Below, piece by piece: positions 11,871 through 24,294 of a DNA stretch of 64,000 nucleotides. The stretch is from Ulota crispa. Lineage: Eukaryota; Streptophyta; Bryopsida; Orthotrichales; Orthotrichaceae. How positions within the stretch are numbered: the first letter of the stretch is position 1; each line of letters opens with the position of its first letter. Position numbers and translations under genes: made by a program. The stretch spans positions 5,954,501 through 6,018,500 of the forward strand of contig OY987244.1 in assembly GCA_963920765.1 (NCBI GenBank), read 5' to 3'. The notes under the pieces are model-generated. The model made no database searches, was not told the origin of the DNA, and saw nothing but the letters and a program-made list of their open reading frames with translations.

Positions 11871-13069
11871 TTAAAATTTAAGGAATCTACTTATGCCAAG
11901 ATATAAAAATGTTGCCACTTGCCTTTTTTACAAAATGCTATTTTCTCAAATGCTACATTAATAATGATAAATACTGTTATGTTATTAACAGTGTTACTAG
12001 CACTTTTACTCCACTCACTTTAAATATCAAGTATTTGATATTTAAAGTTGACTCCTGCACACCAATCCCTTGGCACCTTATGTGTGCTATTCCTGCCTCC
12101 CTCCTCGCTTTGCTTGCCGCATTGTCCAACTTGCTATCCCTTGCACTCCTAGTTTTTATTTTCTTCCAACTTCATTGCCTCAAAGACCAAATTTCAACTC
12201 AAAAGACTACAAGACCTACATAGTGCAACGTGGAGAGGGAGTGGAGTTTCAAACCGGCATTGTGCGAGAGACCTAACATTTTGAGAGGAGATTCTAGGGC
12301 TCAAAATTGCTTACGACTAGATTTGGTAACCACAAAACATGTTTGTCTAACTGAGATTGTAAAATTGTGACATGGCTTGTTAGAGGAATTATGTTCAAAG
12401 CATTTTGCTTCAAAACTTTACTTATTTGAGAGAGTATACTTTTAACAAAAAAGTAGGGTCTAAAACTCTGCAAGACTCAAAAAGGAAAAGAAGGCTACTT
12501 TGGTGCAAGGAAGAACTATGGGCCTTGCATTCAAGGACGGTGAATCAACTATTCAATGTTTCCTTTAAAAAAAAATCAATTTCAATTTTTGGATCATGCA
12601 TAAATTTGTAGTTGAGGACCCTTGTAACATCAAGCTTTCTATAAATTGTAGCTGGGTTTCTCTAGAACCTACGACTAGTTTGCATTACAAAGAATCTCAA
12701 GGAAGGAACTCACCATATTGAGGGGTTTATATAAGAGATATGGAGGAGGAAATCTTGTTTGGATTCTTCTAACACTAAATGTAAACTTGTAAAAATTTCA
12801 CATTCCCAAAAGTTACAATAATTGACTATTAGTGTATACGTTGACATTTAATGTTGGTAACATTAAGAGGATTGTTAACATTTAGTGTTAGGTTTTGTAA
12901 TTAGTGTTGCCAAGTGCAAACACTATTTGACATTATTAGTGTAGTTTGTTTGGGTGTGGCCTGGTTTTTAGAGGGATTTGATTGTTTCTACCATTTTTTC
13001 CACCCAATTTTTAAGTATCAATATTTTTGGTATCAAAATGGGGTGAGATTTTGGGCAAATCTATCTCAT
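11255..13069. other. Repeat remnants, no gene seen
   Basis: Besides the direct repeat at 11640-11870, a stretch at about 11330-11530 has a diverged relative at 33900-34110. In both places it follows a family E element. Open frames of about 100 codons near 11909-12223 lack any recognisable domain and look like chance. Confidence 0.45.
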
Positions 13070-13078
13070 AAAAAATTA

Positions 13079-13536
13079 GGGGAAATTACAAATAGGGGCA
13101 TGAGAATGTAAAATATTACAAATAAGGGCGCAGTTTCAAAATAATTACAGATAGGGGCACAATTTCAAAAATAGTTGTAATTTTTTTAAAATTCTTTAGT
13201 TTGGAAATTGCTTGATTTAGACACATCACATTAAATGTTAACTCATTTTAAAAAACTTAAAGGAATTGCCAAATCAAGCCTAAATTTAAAAAAATTAGTA
13301 AAGGGGATGACAATTTTTGGAGATTTTTAAGTTTTTTGGAAGTTACCTAACATTTAATGTGATATGTTTAAATCACCCAATTTTCAAACTAAAACAAGTT
13401 TACAAAAACTTACAACTTTTTTTTGAAATTGTGCCCCTATTTGTAATTATTTTGAAACTGTGCCCCTATTTGTAATTATTTTGAAACTGTGCCCCTATAT
13501 GTAATATTTTACGTTTTCATGCCCCTGTAGTTCCCC
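13079..13536. mobile_element. Mutator-type MITE, family G, perfect 9-bp duplication
   Basis: The tips GGGGAAATTACAAATAGGGG and the matching ...CCCCTGTAGTTCCCC are flanked by identical 9-mers AAAAAATTA (13070-13078 and 13537-13545). The arms contain about three tandem copies of a unit of roughly 33 bp with ATTACAAATAGGGGC. Non-coding, 458 bp. Confidence 0.85.
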
Positions 13537-13619
13537 AAAAAATTAATAATTATGCTTGTGTGTAACCGTTGTGACAAAGTCAACAAGCTAGCAAGAAAGT
13601 GCTTCAAGAGTTCCAGTTT

Positions 13620-13760
13620 TCTCAGTTTGACCACTCATTTGACCCATGTTTTTACCTTTTTTTGGACGCATGGTTTGACCCCCGTTTTGACCCATGTTTT
13701 GACTTATAGTTTGACCCATGTTTTGACTTATAGTTTGACCCATGTATGGACCCATGGTGT
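13620..13760. repeat. Minisatellite of TTTGACCCATGTTTTGAC units
   Basis: Several imperfect tandem units with the TTTGACCCATG core lie here. They create an open frame with repeated THVLTYSL that is a repeat artefact rather than a gene. Confidence 0.65.
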
Positions 13761-14054
13761 GACTTTTTTTTTGTATCGGTTCTCAATATTTCCTATTGCC
13801 CCCCCACGGCCTCATCTTTTAACTCCTAAATGTCAGGTCTATGACCACATAGTTACATGTCAAAGTTTGTCACTTGGTATGCTCCTATTAAGGAACTACA
13901 CTTGATTGTGAATTTTGGATTTTTCAATTTTCAAAAAAGTAATCACCTTTCTTTATATATACCATGACATTTTTCAAATTGTTTTTGTGAGGAGCAGAAA
14001 TTATGATGAAATTTTAAATAAGAAGTGAAAAACATTCATATTATACACAAAATA

Positions 14055-14056
<2 letters not shown>

Positions 14057-14093
<37 letters not shown>
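14057..14093 (+). repeat. 37-base T run
   Basis: An uninterrupted homopolymer. Its length is likely to be unreliable in assembly. Confidence 0.9.
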
Positions 14094-14094
<1 letters not shown>

Positions 14095-14331
14095 AAAGCT
14101 CATTGTAGATTTTTTATTATGCTGTAGAGCATCATGGAGAAAACTGACTCTCCACATCATTCTACGATTTGAAAACAATGGTTGTAAACCCACATTTCAA
14201 TCGGCAATGATGGTTCTCACTTTTGGGAATTCTCTTAAGTTTTAAATTGGAGTAGAAACTATAGTTTGTGATTTTCATTCAGTTAATTGGTCTCAAATTT
14301 AAAAAATAATAATATGATTTCTACTGTTTAA

Positions 14332-14700
14332 CCCTCTAAAGGACCGTTGGCCCTTTTGGGGATAAATGGGATTTTGGGCATGTACCTAGCTAAACTACTT
14401 TCTATGATTTTTTCAAATTTTTATGGATGATGAGGAATTCAAAAATCTATGTGGGCATCTAATTTTTTTTTCATTCCAACATTTACTAAAGAAACTAAAA
14501 ATAAATTTATGGAAAACAAGGGATTTTAGGCAGCCCAAAAACTTTTTTAAAAATCTCATTTTTTTCAAATAAAAATCTGAAATAGGTTCCTTAGACTTAT
14601 ATAGATGTGGGGAGCTTTGAATCATTTAATTTTTATTTAATGAGATGAAAGTTATGAGAAATTTTAGTTTATGGATAGGTGTGATTTCTCGCAAAATCTG
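14332..14700 (+). mobile_element. TTAA-type element (subfamily B1), 3' truncated
   Basis: TTAA at 14328-14331 is followed by CCCTCTAAAGGACC and a body collinear with the element at 31911 (shared GGGCATGTACCT and GGGCATCTAATTTTT blocks). The match fades at about 14.7 kb, where the upstream region of the deaminase gene begins. Confidence 0.65.
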
Positions 14701-14799
14701 ACCCTATGTACCCACGTTGTCCATTTCAGCTATGAAATGAAGTAGATACATAGGGTCGGATTTAGAACCGGCTCTGAATTGGGTGTGTCTACCTTACAG

Positions 14800-15201
14800 A
14801 AAACGTGAAACTCGCAGCTCCAAACCCTAAAAGATATTCAACATCATATCGTGTGCACACACGAAGAAACGCGAAACCTTTCTGTCAATCTGCTTCAGCA
14901 TGCAGCGCAATCAACAAAGCAAGCTTTCTCAAAAACACCAGCGATGACAGAAACAGAAGCTTGAGAACAATTGAACTCGAACAGACCACAGCAGAAACCC
15001 TAAACGGAACTCCGTTGTCTGATCCGCCATGTATTCGTCTCCATCTCCCATCCAGCACCGTTGTCCTTTTATTCCGGGCTCCAACGATGAACAAGAGCGT
15101 GGATTCGTGGCATTCGTTTGGCCGGAGTTATTCCATGCGGTATCTTAATTGAATCAAATGGCTGAGATTTAGGGTTTGGTTGAGATTTAGGGTTTAGGGA
15201 G
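14800..15201 (+). promoter_or_regulatory. Upstream and 5' leader region of the dCMP deaminase gene
   Basis: The base composition changes sharply to GC-richer, non-repetitive sequence. Two telo-box-like strings (TTTAGGGTTT) lie within 45 bp of the start codon, a placement common in plant housekeeping genes. Open frames here on both strands have no recognisable domain. The transcription start was not located. Confidence 0.5.
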
Positions 15202-18200
15202 ATGGCGTTCGTGAGTAGGAGAGAGTTGGTGCTGGTGTCCGCAGCTGCTGGAGCATTGGGAGGAGGTTTAGTTGCGCTTGCGTTCGCTGTTGGTGGTGGC
15301 GGTCGGTCGCAACCTCGACACTACTACATCGCGGAGGAGATCAATGGCTTCAGGTGGCTCAAGCTTCGATTTCTTCGATTTTTTTCATCGCAGTTGGTAT
15401 GACCTTTTCCTCTTCCGAATTATGTCCGTGAAATTCTCTAGGAAGTACTGCATTTTGGCTTTTGCACTTCAGAAGTAGGATTCAGGGTTTAGGGTTTTAG
15501 GGTTTAAGATTTAGGGTTTGGGATTTACTCCCTTTGTCCCTCTAAAAAGCTCCAAATCAGACACATTTCTTTTACCACTACAAAGCTCCCTTCTGCTGAT
15601 TTCAAACGCTAAGGAAGCGTTTGCTATGTTCAATGATCTCCTGGGGGCAATTTAAGCAATTAGAGAGGACTCCTCTTGTAGCAAGCTTGGCCTTGCCCAC
15701 ATGAGGTACTATTGTTACTATTTAAATCATCAATAATGGGGAGCTGGCATGCATATGGTACTCTTTGCATGGAATTTGGGTGCCCAAACGGCGACATCAA
15801 GCTGGAGATCTTTTGCATACATTTGGTAGATTGTATATGGATACTAGAATGCATGTGTCACTAGCACAAAGACTAAAAACATAGTCAATCCTTTGCAATT
15901 AAGATTTTGGACGTTTTTAGAGGGACAGAGGGATCGAGTAGGATTCTTGGGTTCAGGATTGGATGGTTTGAAGAGTAGAGTCTTGATAAATGTCGCAAGA
16001 GAATTCTCGATTTTAGTCCTGGTGATGGCTGCGTATCACCGAGTTTAGCCAGTTTCAGAACCTCGACGAGGTTTCGTCCAGATTTTAGGGTTTAGGGTTT
16101 AGGTTTTATGGAGGAGAGTCCTAGCAAATGTCACAAATGAATTCTTGAGTTTAGACCTGGTGATGGTCGCGTTCTCAGTGTCTGTTATCTTTTTCTGTAG
16201 CTATCCAGATTCGGAAGGAATTGCTCTCACTGGGTTAGTGATTACAGATCTGACAAATTTCTTGAGTATGCTGTTGGCTGATGTTAGAATTGGAGGTGCG
16301 TATGGTTTTTCTGCCATGTAACTTGCATTGTCATTCTCTGAAAGGGTCATCTGCTGCCAAAGTGTCTCGTAGTAGAAAAAACGGAAAATGTCATGGAAAC
16401 CCCTGAAGTTTGCAATATTTACATAGATACCCCTGCTTTTTCAGAAATTACACAAATACCCTTGGACCAAAGTTTCGGGTATTTATTTTGTTGTGCATGC
16501 CACTTCCCTTCTTCCTTTGTGCGCACGTTGCTTCTTTTTTGTTTCATTACATTCCCTTCTTCAACATTGGTCATGAAGGAAGTATAAGCACAACAAATAA
16601 TAAATTATGGTCCAAGGGTATTTGAGTAATTTCTGAAAATGCAGGGGTATCTATGTAAATATTGCAAACTTCAGGGTTATCCATGAAATATTCCCTAGAA
16701 AAATCCCCGGCTTTATAAATATAGGTCTGAACTTGAATCCGAGGTCGTTCAGTAACTAAAAGGTTTAGGGTTTGAGGCTTGCGTCGTGTCCTGCTATGAT
16801 GGGTATTCTGTTTCTTTTGCCGAGCAAAGTAGTTCACAATTCTGTTCAGGACTATGCGAATGTACGGTAAGAGTTTAGATTTAGGTTTAGGGTTTAGGAT
16901 GAGTGCATACCACAGTTCTTACTGACATTTCTTATTCAGCAGGGAGGTGAAGATGTTGGTACCTCTTGTGACCCCCCCACGATCTCATTAGCAAGTACTA
17001 AGTTGCAAGGCAATGGCTGCTCGTCATCAAAGTCTCACACTAGCCAGCAAACTCCCTTCTTCTCTGTTGAAGGTTTTGAGGATGTGAGGAGTGTCTTGAA
17101 AGTGGGGGATAAGGATGTTATTATTGACCAGCCAGAGTCGACCCTACCTCAAGCCATCCCCAAACCCAACCCTTACGACCCATCGAAACGACAAGGGTAC
17201 GTGCATTCTGAAACTCTTCATATGGTTGTGAAAAACTCCAATTTATAAGATCGTTGAAATCATTCAACAAGCGTACCATTGCTCAAACCGTATAATGTCC
17301 ATCAAGTCTCTCATATATGGACATACTTGTGGTGGTTCTGCATTTTCCATAGCTCAATAGAGCAATCTCTGGTGTTTGAAACATTACAATAAGGGGGCTT
17401 TAAAGCTCTACTACTTTCTTACCAAAATTATTTTCTCTTAAACCAAGTTTTCTTTTGTGTCCCTGCCCCTTTTCACAGGAGAAGAATCCTCATTTCTCAC
17501 AATGGTTTTATAGATGGAAAGTCTATTTTGAACTGGTGGTGGTTTCTTGTCTTTTCCGCCCATTTTCTCACGCAAGGGAGCAGGCTCTGCTGTGCTGAAG
17601 TTTTTCTGCACCTGCACCTCTCCATATGCAGAAACCTTTACTGATTTTCTCCTGACAAAACGTGTGACAGAAACTGTGTTTTTCTCTTGAGAATATTTAT
17701 GAATTTTCTTTGGAAAAGTCCTTTGAGAGTTTTTTTTTTTTTTTTTTTTTTTGGTTTTCTCTGAACTTTGGAAACCCTGTTAGAAAGTCAACTCACTCTC
17801 TCACTCGAGTTTGACAATGTTCTATAGGCCCTCTACGGGATTAATTTCGTTTGGTTTAGGGTTGACCCTGATTTGTTGGGGGTGAAGCAGGTACATGTCA
17901 TGGGATGATTATTTCATGGCTATTGCGTTTCTCTCTGCAAGGCGTTCAAAGGACCCTAACCGCCAGGTAGGGTAGTCGTCACTTTGTTCCAGGCTCTGAC
18001 TTTTGTAAAGTAAAGATTGACCAAAACCTTTTGTATAAAACCTTGCTTTATTCATGTAAGCCACTCTGACTAGGAGTGTTTTTCATGCACAGGTGGGGGC
18101 ATGCATTGTAAGCCAAGATCGTGTTATTCTCGGTATTGGAATCCACTACTAAGTCTCTATCTATTTTTCGTTCAAAAAATCTTACCTCCTCAGTGTCAAA

Positions 18201-21200
18201 TAATCTTATTTTGATGCCATGGGGATATCCAAGGCTTTGCAGATAAATAGGAGAGATTTTGCAAGTATACGGACTCTCGTTTTTCTTACAAACTAGAGCT
18301 ACTGGGGGGTGATGGATGCCTTGAGCAGGAATTGGTTACAATGGCTTTCCAAGGGGCTGCGCAGATGACCTTCTCCCATGGGCCAAGGTATTGCTACTTC
18401 TACAATACCCCCCTCCTCACGAGACGAACAATGTTTCAAATGTCAAGTTTAATATAACCCTCAGGTTTGTTAGGTATAAGGCTCTTGGTTGAATTGAAGA
18501 GCAGCATTTTTTGAAGGGGATTTTTCTTCTTCTGGACTGTTTAAAAGTAGAATGACAATTTATTGGAAAGATCAAACCGTACACTTCAATGTGTCATAGA
18601 GTAACCACAATGTAGCAATAAAAAAGAAAAAGGCTGCTTTTACCGTCTGGATTTTGAGAATTTGTTGAGTTATTAAATGGGTGTTTGTCGGTCGGGATGG
18701 ATGCCAATCTCCAAATTCACCAATAGGCGCTTATGAGTGAGAGCATCATTTTGTTTTCATTTTTTGAGGGCACTTTTGGCAAATTGCTTTACTAGAGAAC
18801 AAAGTTTGGCAATTACCTTTGCACATGGGTGTACATCTTTCCACATTCATTAGTCAAAAAGCATAACCCCTGTACACTTTCTACTCTCACAGTTATTTTC
18901 ATTTTAGATCCAAAATGATCTTACAACACTTGCGACATGTCAGTGTGAATACCATTGACTTTCATCAAGAAAATGCAAATGTGAAGAAACCAACCACAAC
19001 GTGGTCGACCAAGTCTTTAAGGCCTAAAACCCTAATCTTAGACGTTAACCCAATTGTTGTGAATGAGCTCTTTGTGTGCTGTTTGTGTCCTTGGTATTAA
19101 CTTGATTGGTACCCACTAAGTGAACATTAACTCAAGATTAATTTAACCTCATCTTAGTCTTGATTCTTTTATTCTAGTAGATTAACATTACTTTCTTCTT
19201 AACAACTTGTGTGACAACAAAATGTCGTTTGATTTGTTCAGAAATCAGCAAGTGGTGATCCATTACAAACCAAATATCCGTGAGTCGCCTCAAGGCCACA
19301 TTTCTATGAATTTTTCTTCTAGTTTTTCGGATCTCGTCTTATGGTTATTTCCGTCTATTTCTTTACATATACTTTCATAAGATTTAGCAAAGGTTATGTG
19401 TCTTTGTTTGGAGGGCAGATACGTGTGCCATGCGGAAGTGAACGCCATCCTGAACAAGAACCATGCATCAGCTTCAGGCCAAGTACGCATTCTTAGATAT
19501 GCCATGGGTTTTGTGCTTTTGTATCAAATCTGAATCATGAAAATGTGTGATGTCAAATTTTTGTTACTTGAGGTAGGGAGGGAGAGAAACTTTTGTTGAG
19601 TAACCTGTGGATTTGTGACAGAGGCTGTACGTTACCCTCTTTCCATGCAACGAATGCGCCAAGATGATTATCCAGGTATGCATGGTTGGATGTTGGACAA
19701 GGTCTCCCATCTCTACACCAAATAGTGTAATTAGTTTGCTTCAACAATTACACCAAATAGTGCATTTAGGTTGCCTTAACAATTAGGTTGCCTTATCCTA
19801 GAAAGGATAGTTACCTCATGACTCATCACTTGGCCACTTGGAGGCTCATGCAACTCTCTAAATACTAGATTTCTCATGGTTTATGGTCCAAACAATGCTA
19901 CTTTGTTTTTCTGCAATGTCATTGTTGTTGCAAAGTCCTCATTGTTGTTAAAAATTTGTTTCTTGCAAAATTATTGATGAAAATTACTGTAGTATCAGTA
20001 AGTATTTATATAGTGTAAAATGTCAATAAATTAGTGTGGGGCAACCCAAATGCCCTATTTAGTGTGGGTTACCTTATCTTGGAAAATTACCTCATGACTC
20101 ACCCCTTGGTCACCTAGAGGCGCATGCGACTCTTTAGGTACTAGGGTTTCACATGGTTTGTAGCCTAGACTTTGCTAATTTGTTAATCTACAGCGTTGTT
20201 GTTGTTGACAGGCCCTTTAAAATTTGTACATTGCAGAAATTATTGATGAAAATTATTGTCGTATAAGTAAGTATATGTATGCTGTAAAGTTTCAAGAAAT
20301 TAGTGTGGAGGCAACCTAATTACACTATTTAGTGTGTACATGTCTTATCTCAATCCCAAATCCCATCCCTACTTTGGTAGGGCAAAACCAAATTGTAAAG
20401 AAAGACTTTTCAAAAAAAATTAGTGGGACTTGGCTTTGAAGTTGAGTTCCTGTAGCAAAGTCCCACCTTTTTGACAGCAAAACGTCCAACAATGTGCTAT
20501 GCCGTGTAGGCAATTTGGGACATAGTTTGAATTGCTAAGTCTCTATTTTCATTTCAGCTTTTGATCAAATAGATTTTGAGACTTTTGTGGGACTTGGGAC
20601 TATTTTGAGACTTTAGTGGGACTTGGGTCTTGTGTGTTGTGGAACAGTTATAGAGCTCTGCTTTGTTCAGCAATCACCATCTCAAAGACTGACTTTTATT
20701 ATGAAATTTGTAAGTTTTTACAGGCAGGAATTGCAGAGGTGGTTTACTATACAAACAAAGGTGCTCATGTAGAGAACAACCCAGGGAGCACTGAACCTGC
20801 ATACGTGGCATCCCAAAGGCTTCTGTCCATGGCTGGAATCAAGGTAATTTTTGTTCTTATGGAGCAGTTCTCCATTTTATTCTTGCATATATCACCAGGA
20901 TTTTTTTTGGAATTGTCAGCCCTTTGTTGTCCACATTCTATTGGATAATTAATGGAGGGACCAACCCACAGTGGTCCTTATCTGTTACAACTGGAAGAAT
21001 TGGCTCCATTTTGTCGAAAAAAATCCTTTGTATACTAAAAGTTGTCTTTGGGAACGTAGTTATAGTGTTGAGAGCATGGTTCCCCAAGCCCATCTAAGCA
21101 CTAAGTAAGCAGTTTACTGCCCAAATTGTTTTGGCATGTGGCACTAAGCCTTAACACTATTTGCTTGGTTCCCCAACATGGCTTTCCTACGAACAATACA

Positions 21201-22237
21201 AGCAAGAAGTTTGTAGCGAAGTGCAAAGTTCTTAAAAAAACACTCTTGCAAATCAAATTCCAACCTTTCCATCACCATGAAGTTTCTGATTACCTTGGTA
21301 TTTTAGTATTTCTCATATGTTTTTATTCCTTTAATTGTAATACAGACACTTATGTTTGTAACACAAAATGTAGGACACTTCAGTTTAAGCTTTGGGCTTC
21401 ACTAGGTCCCTTTCAGAAATTGGAGGATTTACTTGTGGTGCAAAGTTTCCCAAATCCAATAGTCTGATCATTTTCAAAAGAATATGACACTAATGTCTAC
21501 AAATCAATTACACATGAAGAGATCGACTACATATTGTTTGCAAACCTAAAAGCTTTTTCAACTAAATTGTGGGGTTATTGGATGTTTTCCTGGCTTGGTA
21601 GGTGTGGCAACATCAACCAACTGACAAGCTGCTGGTTCTTGAATTCAGTTAGTATTGGGTAAATGTTTTTATGTGTTTTAGGTTTTTGGTGTGTTCTAGA
21701 GAGAGAAACCACATCAAAGTTTGTGGCATGTTCCAAGAGAGTTCTAGAGAGAGGAAAATATTTGTCTTTTGTGCAGGAAAGCACAAATTTATTGGAACTG
21801 TTTCTAATAAATGCATTTTTATATAAATTGCACTTGAGTTTTTAAAGTGCTTGTCCAACATACAAAATCCTTTCTTCCGAACAAGAGTTTGCCATTAGCA
21901 GGATTTTATCATTATGTACAAAGCAATAGATCTTAGAACCAAAATCTATTATTATTGTGTAGTAGATAACATATGGTTTCATTTTAAAGGTTTTGTTTGT
22001 ACATAAGTATAACAACCACCAACCCCTTGTAAGTTTTTTGAAACCTTGTAAAAAGTTGTTTGCAATCTGTAACCACTTGACAAGTTTATCCTCTTGTAAG
22101 TCTCTAGACTAAATTAGGGTTTTCAAATCCACATATGAATTCCTTACATATTTTGGCAGGTGAGAAAGCTAAGATTTTCCATGCCGGCCCCACTAAATGG
22201 TATGCCATCTAACCCGAGCCATATTTCATTAAGGTAG
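15202..22237 (+). CDS. Deoxycytidylate (dCMP) deaminase, 11 exons
   Basis: It converts dCMP to dUMP, feeding dTMP synthesis. Exons inferred by splice sites and frame are 15202-15353, 16201-16295, 16947-17196, 17891-17966, 18093-18132, 18329-18387, 19242-19279, 19419-19482, 19622-19675, 20724-20843 and 22160-22237, giving about 341 residues. The catalytic zinc site is visible: C-HAE (H241, E243) in exon 8 and PCNEC (C267, C270) in exon 9. The family signatures WDDYFM, SKDPNRQVGACIV and GYNGFPRGC are also present. The N-terminus has a hydrophobic stretch (about residues 9-31), as in plant homologues, which may be a membrane anchor or targeting region. Exons 2 and 3 encode a poorly conserved linker and are the least certain; the exon 3 acceptor was chosen because only it keeps frame. 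The last exon departs from the usual C-terminus, and its stop codon lies in the tip of a foldback element. Confidence 0.9.
15480..15520 (+). repeat. Short interstitial telomere-like repeats in introns
   Basis: Degenerate TTTAGGG units occur here and again at about 15154-15200, 16083-16108 and 16870-16900, all in the leader and first two introns of the deaminase gene. The unit is the common plant telomere repeat. Confidence 0.7.
15528..15938. mobile_element. Stowaway-type MITE in intron 1
   Basis: The ends read CTCCCTTTGTCCCTCTAAAA and, in reverse complement, CTCGATCCCTCTGTCCCTC..., each next to a TA. CTCCCTC-GTCCC tips with TA duplication are the mark of Stowaway (Tc1/mariner) MITEs. It is 411 bp, wholly inside intron 1 of the deaminase gene. 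Confidence 0.8.
16382..16695. mobile_element. Mutator-type MITE, family C, in intron 2
   Basis: Inverted arms of about 100 bp carry GATACCCCTG and ATACCCTTGGACCAA blocks. The flanking 9-mers are TAGAAAAAA and TAGAAAAAT (8 of 9 identical). It lies in intron 2 of the deaminase gene; open frames within it are products of the hairpin. Confidence 0.85.
19740..20320. repeat. Tandem duplication of about 277 bp in intron 9
   Basis: Two diverged copies lie head to tail. Both carry TTACCTCATGACTCA, GGTTT(A/G)T and an ACTATTTAGTGTG motif. They sit entirely in the intron between the PCNEC exon and exon 10. Confidence 0.65.
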
Positions 22238-22453
22238 GAGCACCCATTACCAACATTGTACCCAATGGTCTCATTTTCTACATAGGGTAGTCATCCTAGA
22301 ACTTAAATCTAGGTATGGCATAGATAGCTTATCAATTTGGTCAACAACAATAAACTATCTATAGTGTACCTAGATATAAGTTCTAGATTGACGACCATGT
22401 GTAGAGAGTGACACCATTAGGTACAATGTTGGTAATGGGTGCTCTTTCCTTAA
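22229..22453. mobile_element. TTAA-flanked foldback element overlapping the deaminase stop
   Basis: The left arm is TTAAGGTAGGAGCACCCATT. The right arm in reverse complement is TTAAGGAAAGAGCACCCATT. The arms stay alike for about 85 bp, through the TCTAGAACTTA block, giving a short hairpin. TTAA at both edges could be a target duplication or part of the repeat. The deaminase stop codon TAG at 22235-22237 lies within the left arm. Confidence 0.7.
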
Positions 22454-22539
22454 CTGATTTTGGATCATGATTGCAAATCTAGAGACTCTTGAAGGTATGG
22501 TGCTTGGGAGACATTTCAATGACTTGCACATTCTTTAGA

Positions 22540-22770
22540 TCTAACATATGTACAACATAACCAATCAAGTTTATAGAGCAGCCAATCTAAGGTAGCAGCA
22601 TCCATAAATGTGAGGTCTCCATGGGTGTGACCTACATTTGCACCCATATCTGTGTTTTTTTGTCCTATGATTGACATACATTTTTTTTCTAGTTATGAGA
22701 AACAAAGTAATGGTTTTGGGTGACAAGCGGTTATGGGTGACAAGTGCATCCCATTTGAATGCCAATGGAT
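22540..22770. repeat. Dispersed repeat, related copy near 56742-56900
   Basis: The stretch with TCTCCATGGGTGTGACC and GGTTTTGGGTGACA resembles 56742-56900. Its family is not recognised and it is non-coding. Confidence 0.35.
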
Positions 22771-22949
22771 TTGGAAATAAGTTCAGTGAATGACATTAAA
22801 TAGTTATGCAATACCATGAGTACATAAACAAAAGAGGTGAAGACACCATTCAAGTACCTTAAGTATGGTATTTTGTCATTTTTCATGATTGTTTTGAGTG
22901 TTGTATCTTACTATTTAAAGGACTATTCAAACTAGTATTCCAAGCGTAC

Positions 22950-23014
22950 CATATATAGTAGGGTGTGGTAGAATAGTCAAGAAGGGGTGGTACATGTATC
23001 AATTCCCTATTCAT
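22950..23014. mobile_element. Right-end fragment of a family A MITE
   Basis: ACCATATATAGTAGGGTGTGGTAGAATAGTCAA... ending in TGGTACATGTATCAATTCCC matches the right end of the copy at 42716-43114. The rest of the element is missing. Confidence 0.7.
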
Positions 23015-23685
23015 GCCTTAGTTTTCATTATCAACTCAAGTTGCTCAAAAACACTACTAAATGTGCAGCTCATACCTCAAAACAACAATGATTTCTTGAG
23101 GCCTTTCTACCATTAGAAGAGATTTGGACCCAAGAAGGGGTTGTGAGTTTGGTTGTTCCCAATGATGGAAACTAGCCCTTGCTGGTCGTTAGAAAAAATT
23201 AATTATATATTTTTTAAAAATCTTAGAAAAAAAAGATTTTTTTAGTTTAAAAAAAAATCAGTAATATAATACTATTTGACGTGGTCACCCTAATGCCATG
23301 TCAAACTACAACAGACTGCCCATGTGGAAGGTGTTCCCAAAGTTCCCATGGATTTGAGGGAGATGGCCTCTTTTTGGGTCCAAATCCCTTGTAATGAAAA
23401 AGAATTGGATATTTTCTCAAACAAAATTGCAATTTCTCCTACAAAAGAGCCTCCAGAAACTTTGTTTTCCTTGAGGATTTAAATTCCTTCATATAAACTT
23501 GACATTGCAAAGTTTAAAACCCCTTTTACTCACAAATTTCTACTCCAAAAAGATTCATGCCCCCACAATCCATATATTCTAAGAGCATCCCTAATGCAAT
23601 CCACTACATACCCTAGTTGTAGTATAAGGCCATCCCATTTTTATTTCCAAAGGACCCAATCATCTCACTTTACCTATAGGTAGTT

Positions 23686-24294
23686 TTCCTATTATCACTC
23701 TGCCCTATTATCACTTCTCTATCTTCAAGAATCCATATCTTTAGGGTTTAGCTTCAAATTTGGATTTATAGGCATTGCAAGAAAGGTCGATCTCAAAGTT
23801 CTTTACTTCAAAGTGCAATTTTTTTCCATTTGACCATATATTGCTTAAGATAGAGCATATTAGCTATGGAGACCTCAATTAGACATACAATTTACTAGCC
23901 CAACACCTTAGCTATAGCAATGTCAATTGAAAAATACCAAAAACAATTGAAATAAATCAACTAAGCTAGCACATATTGACAACCACAAAGGTCAAGGAAA
24001 GCAAGAAGAAGACCAAAAATGAAAATGACAAATTGCAATCAAATCTAACAACCAAAATCTATAAGGAAGTAATAATAGGGCATTTTAAAACTTGACTTTA
24101 ACCTTTGACCTCACCTCAATAAAACCTTGATCACTAACAAATACTTCACTCATTCAAGATTTTGAATCTTGACTCAAAACCTTGACTCAATTGTCATCTA
24201 AAAGATACCATAACCATGGTATATTAAGTGTATTGTAGCTTTTGTACTTACTTCTTGAATTGAGGCCCAGTGATAATAGGGTAAACTACCCCTC
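23686..24294. mobile_element. Putative MITE with GGTAGTTT inverted ends
   Basis: GGTAGTTTTCCTATTATCAC at the left is matched in reverse complement by GGTAGTTTACCCTATTATCA at the right. The interior is AT-rich and non-coding. No target duplication was identified. Confidence 0.5.

Noticed and set aside
13552..13905. 117-codon frame with repeated THVLTYSL
   Set aside because: It is a product of a TTTGACCCATG minisatellite.
14805..15152. 115-codon plus-strand frame and overlapping 69-codon minus-strand frame upstream of the deaminase
   Set aside because: No domain, no splice-compatible link to the deaminase exons, and the region looks like promoter and leader sequence.
16393..16837. Overlapping frames on both strands, also at 31248-31568, 40189-40655 and 45752-46000
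   Set aside because: They arise from the hairpin structure of family C MITEs.
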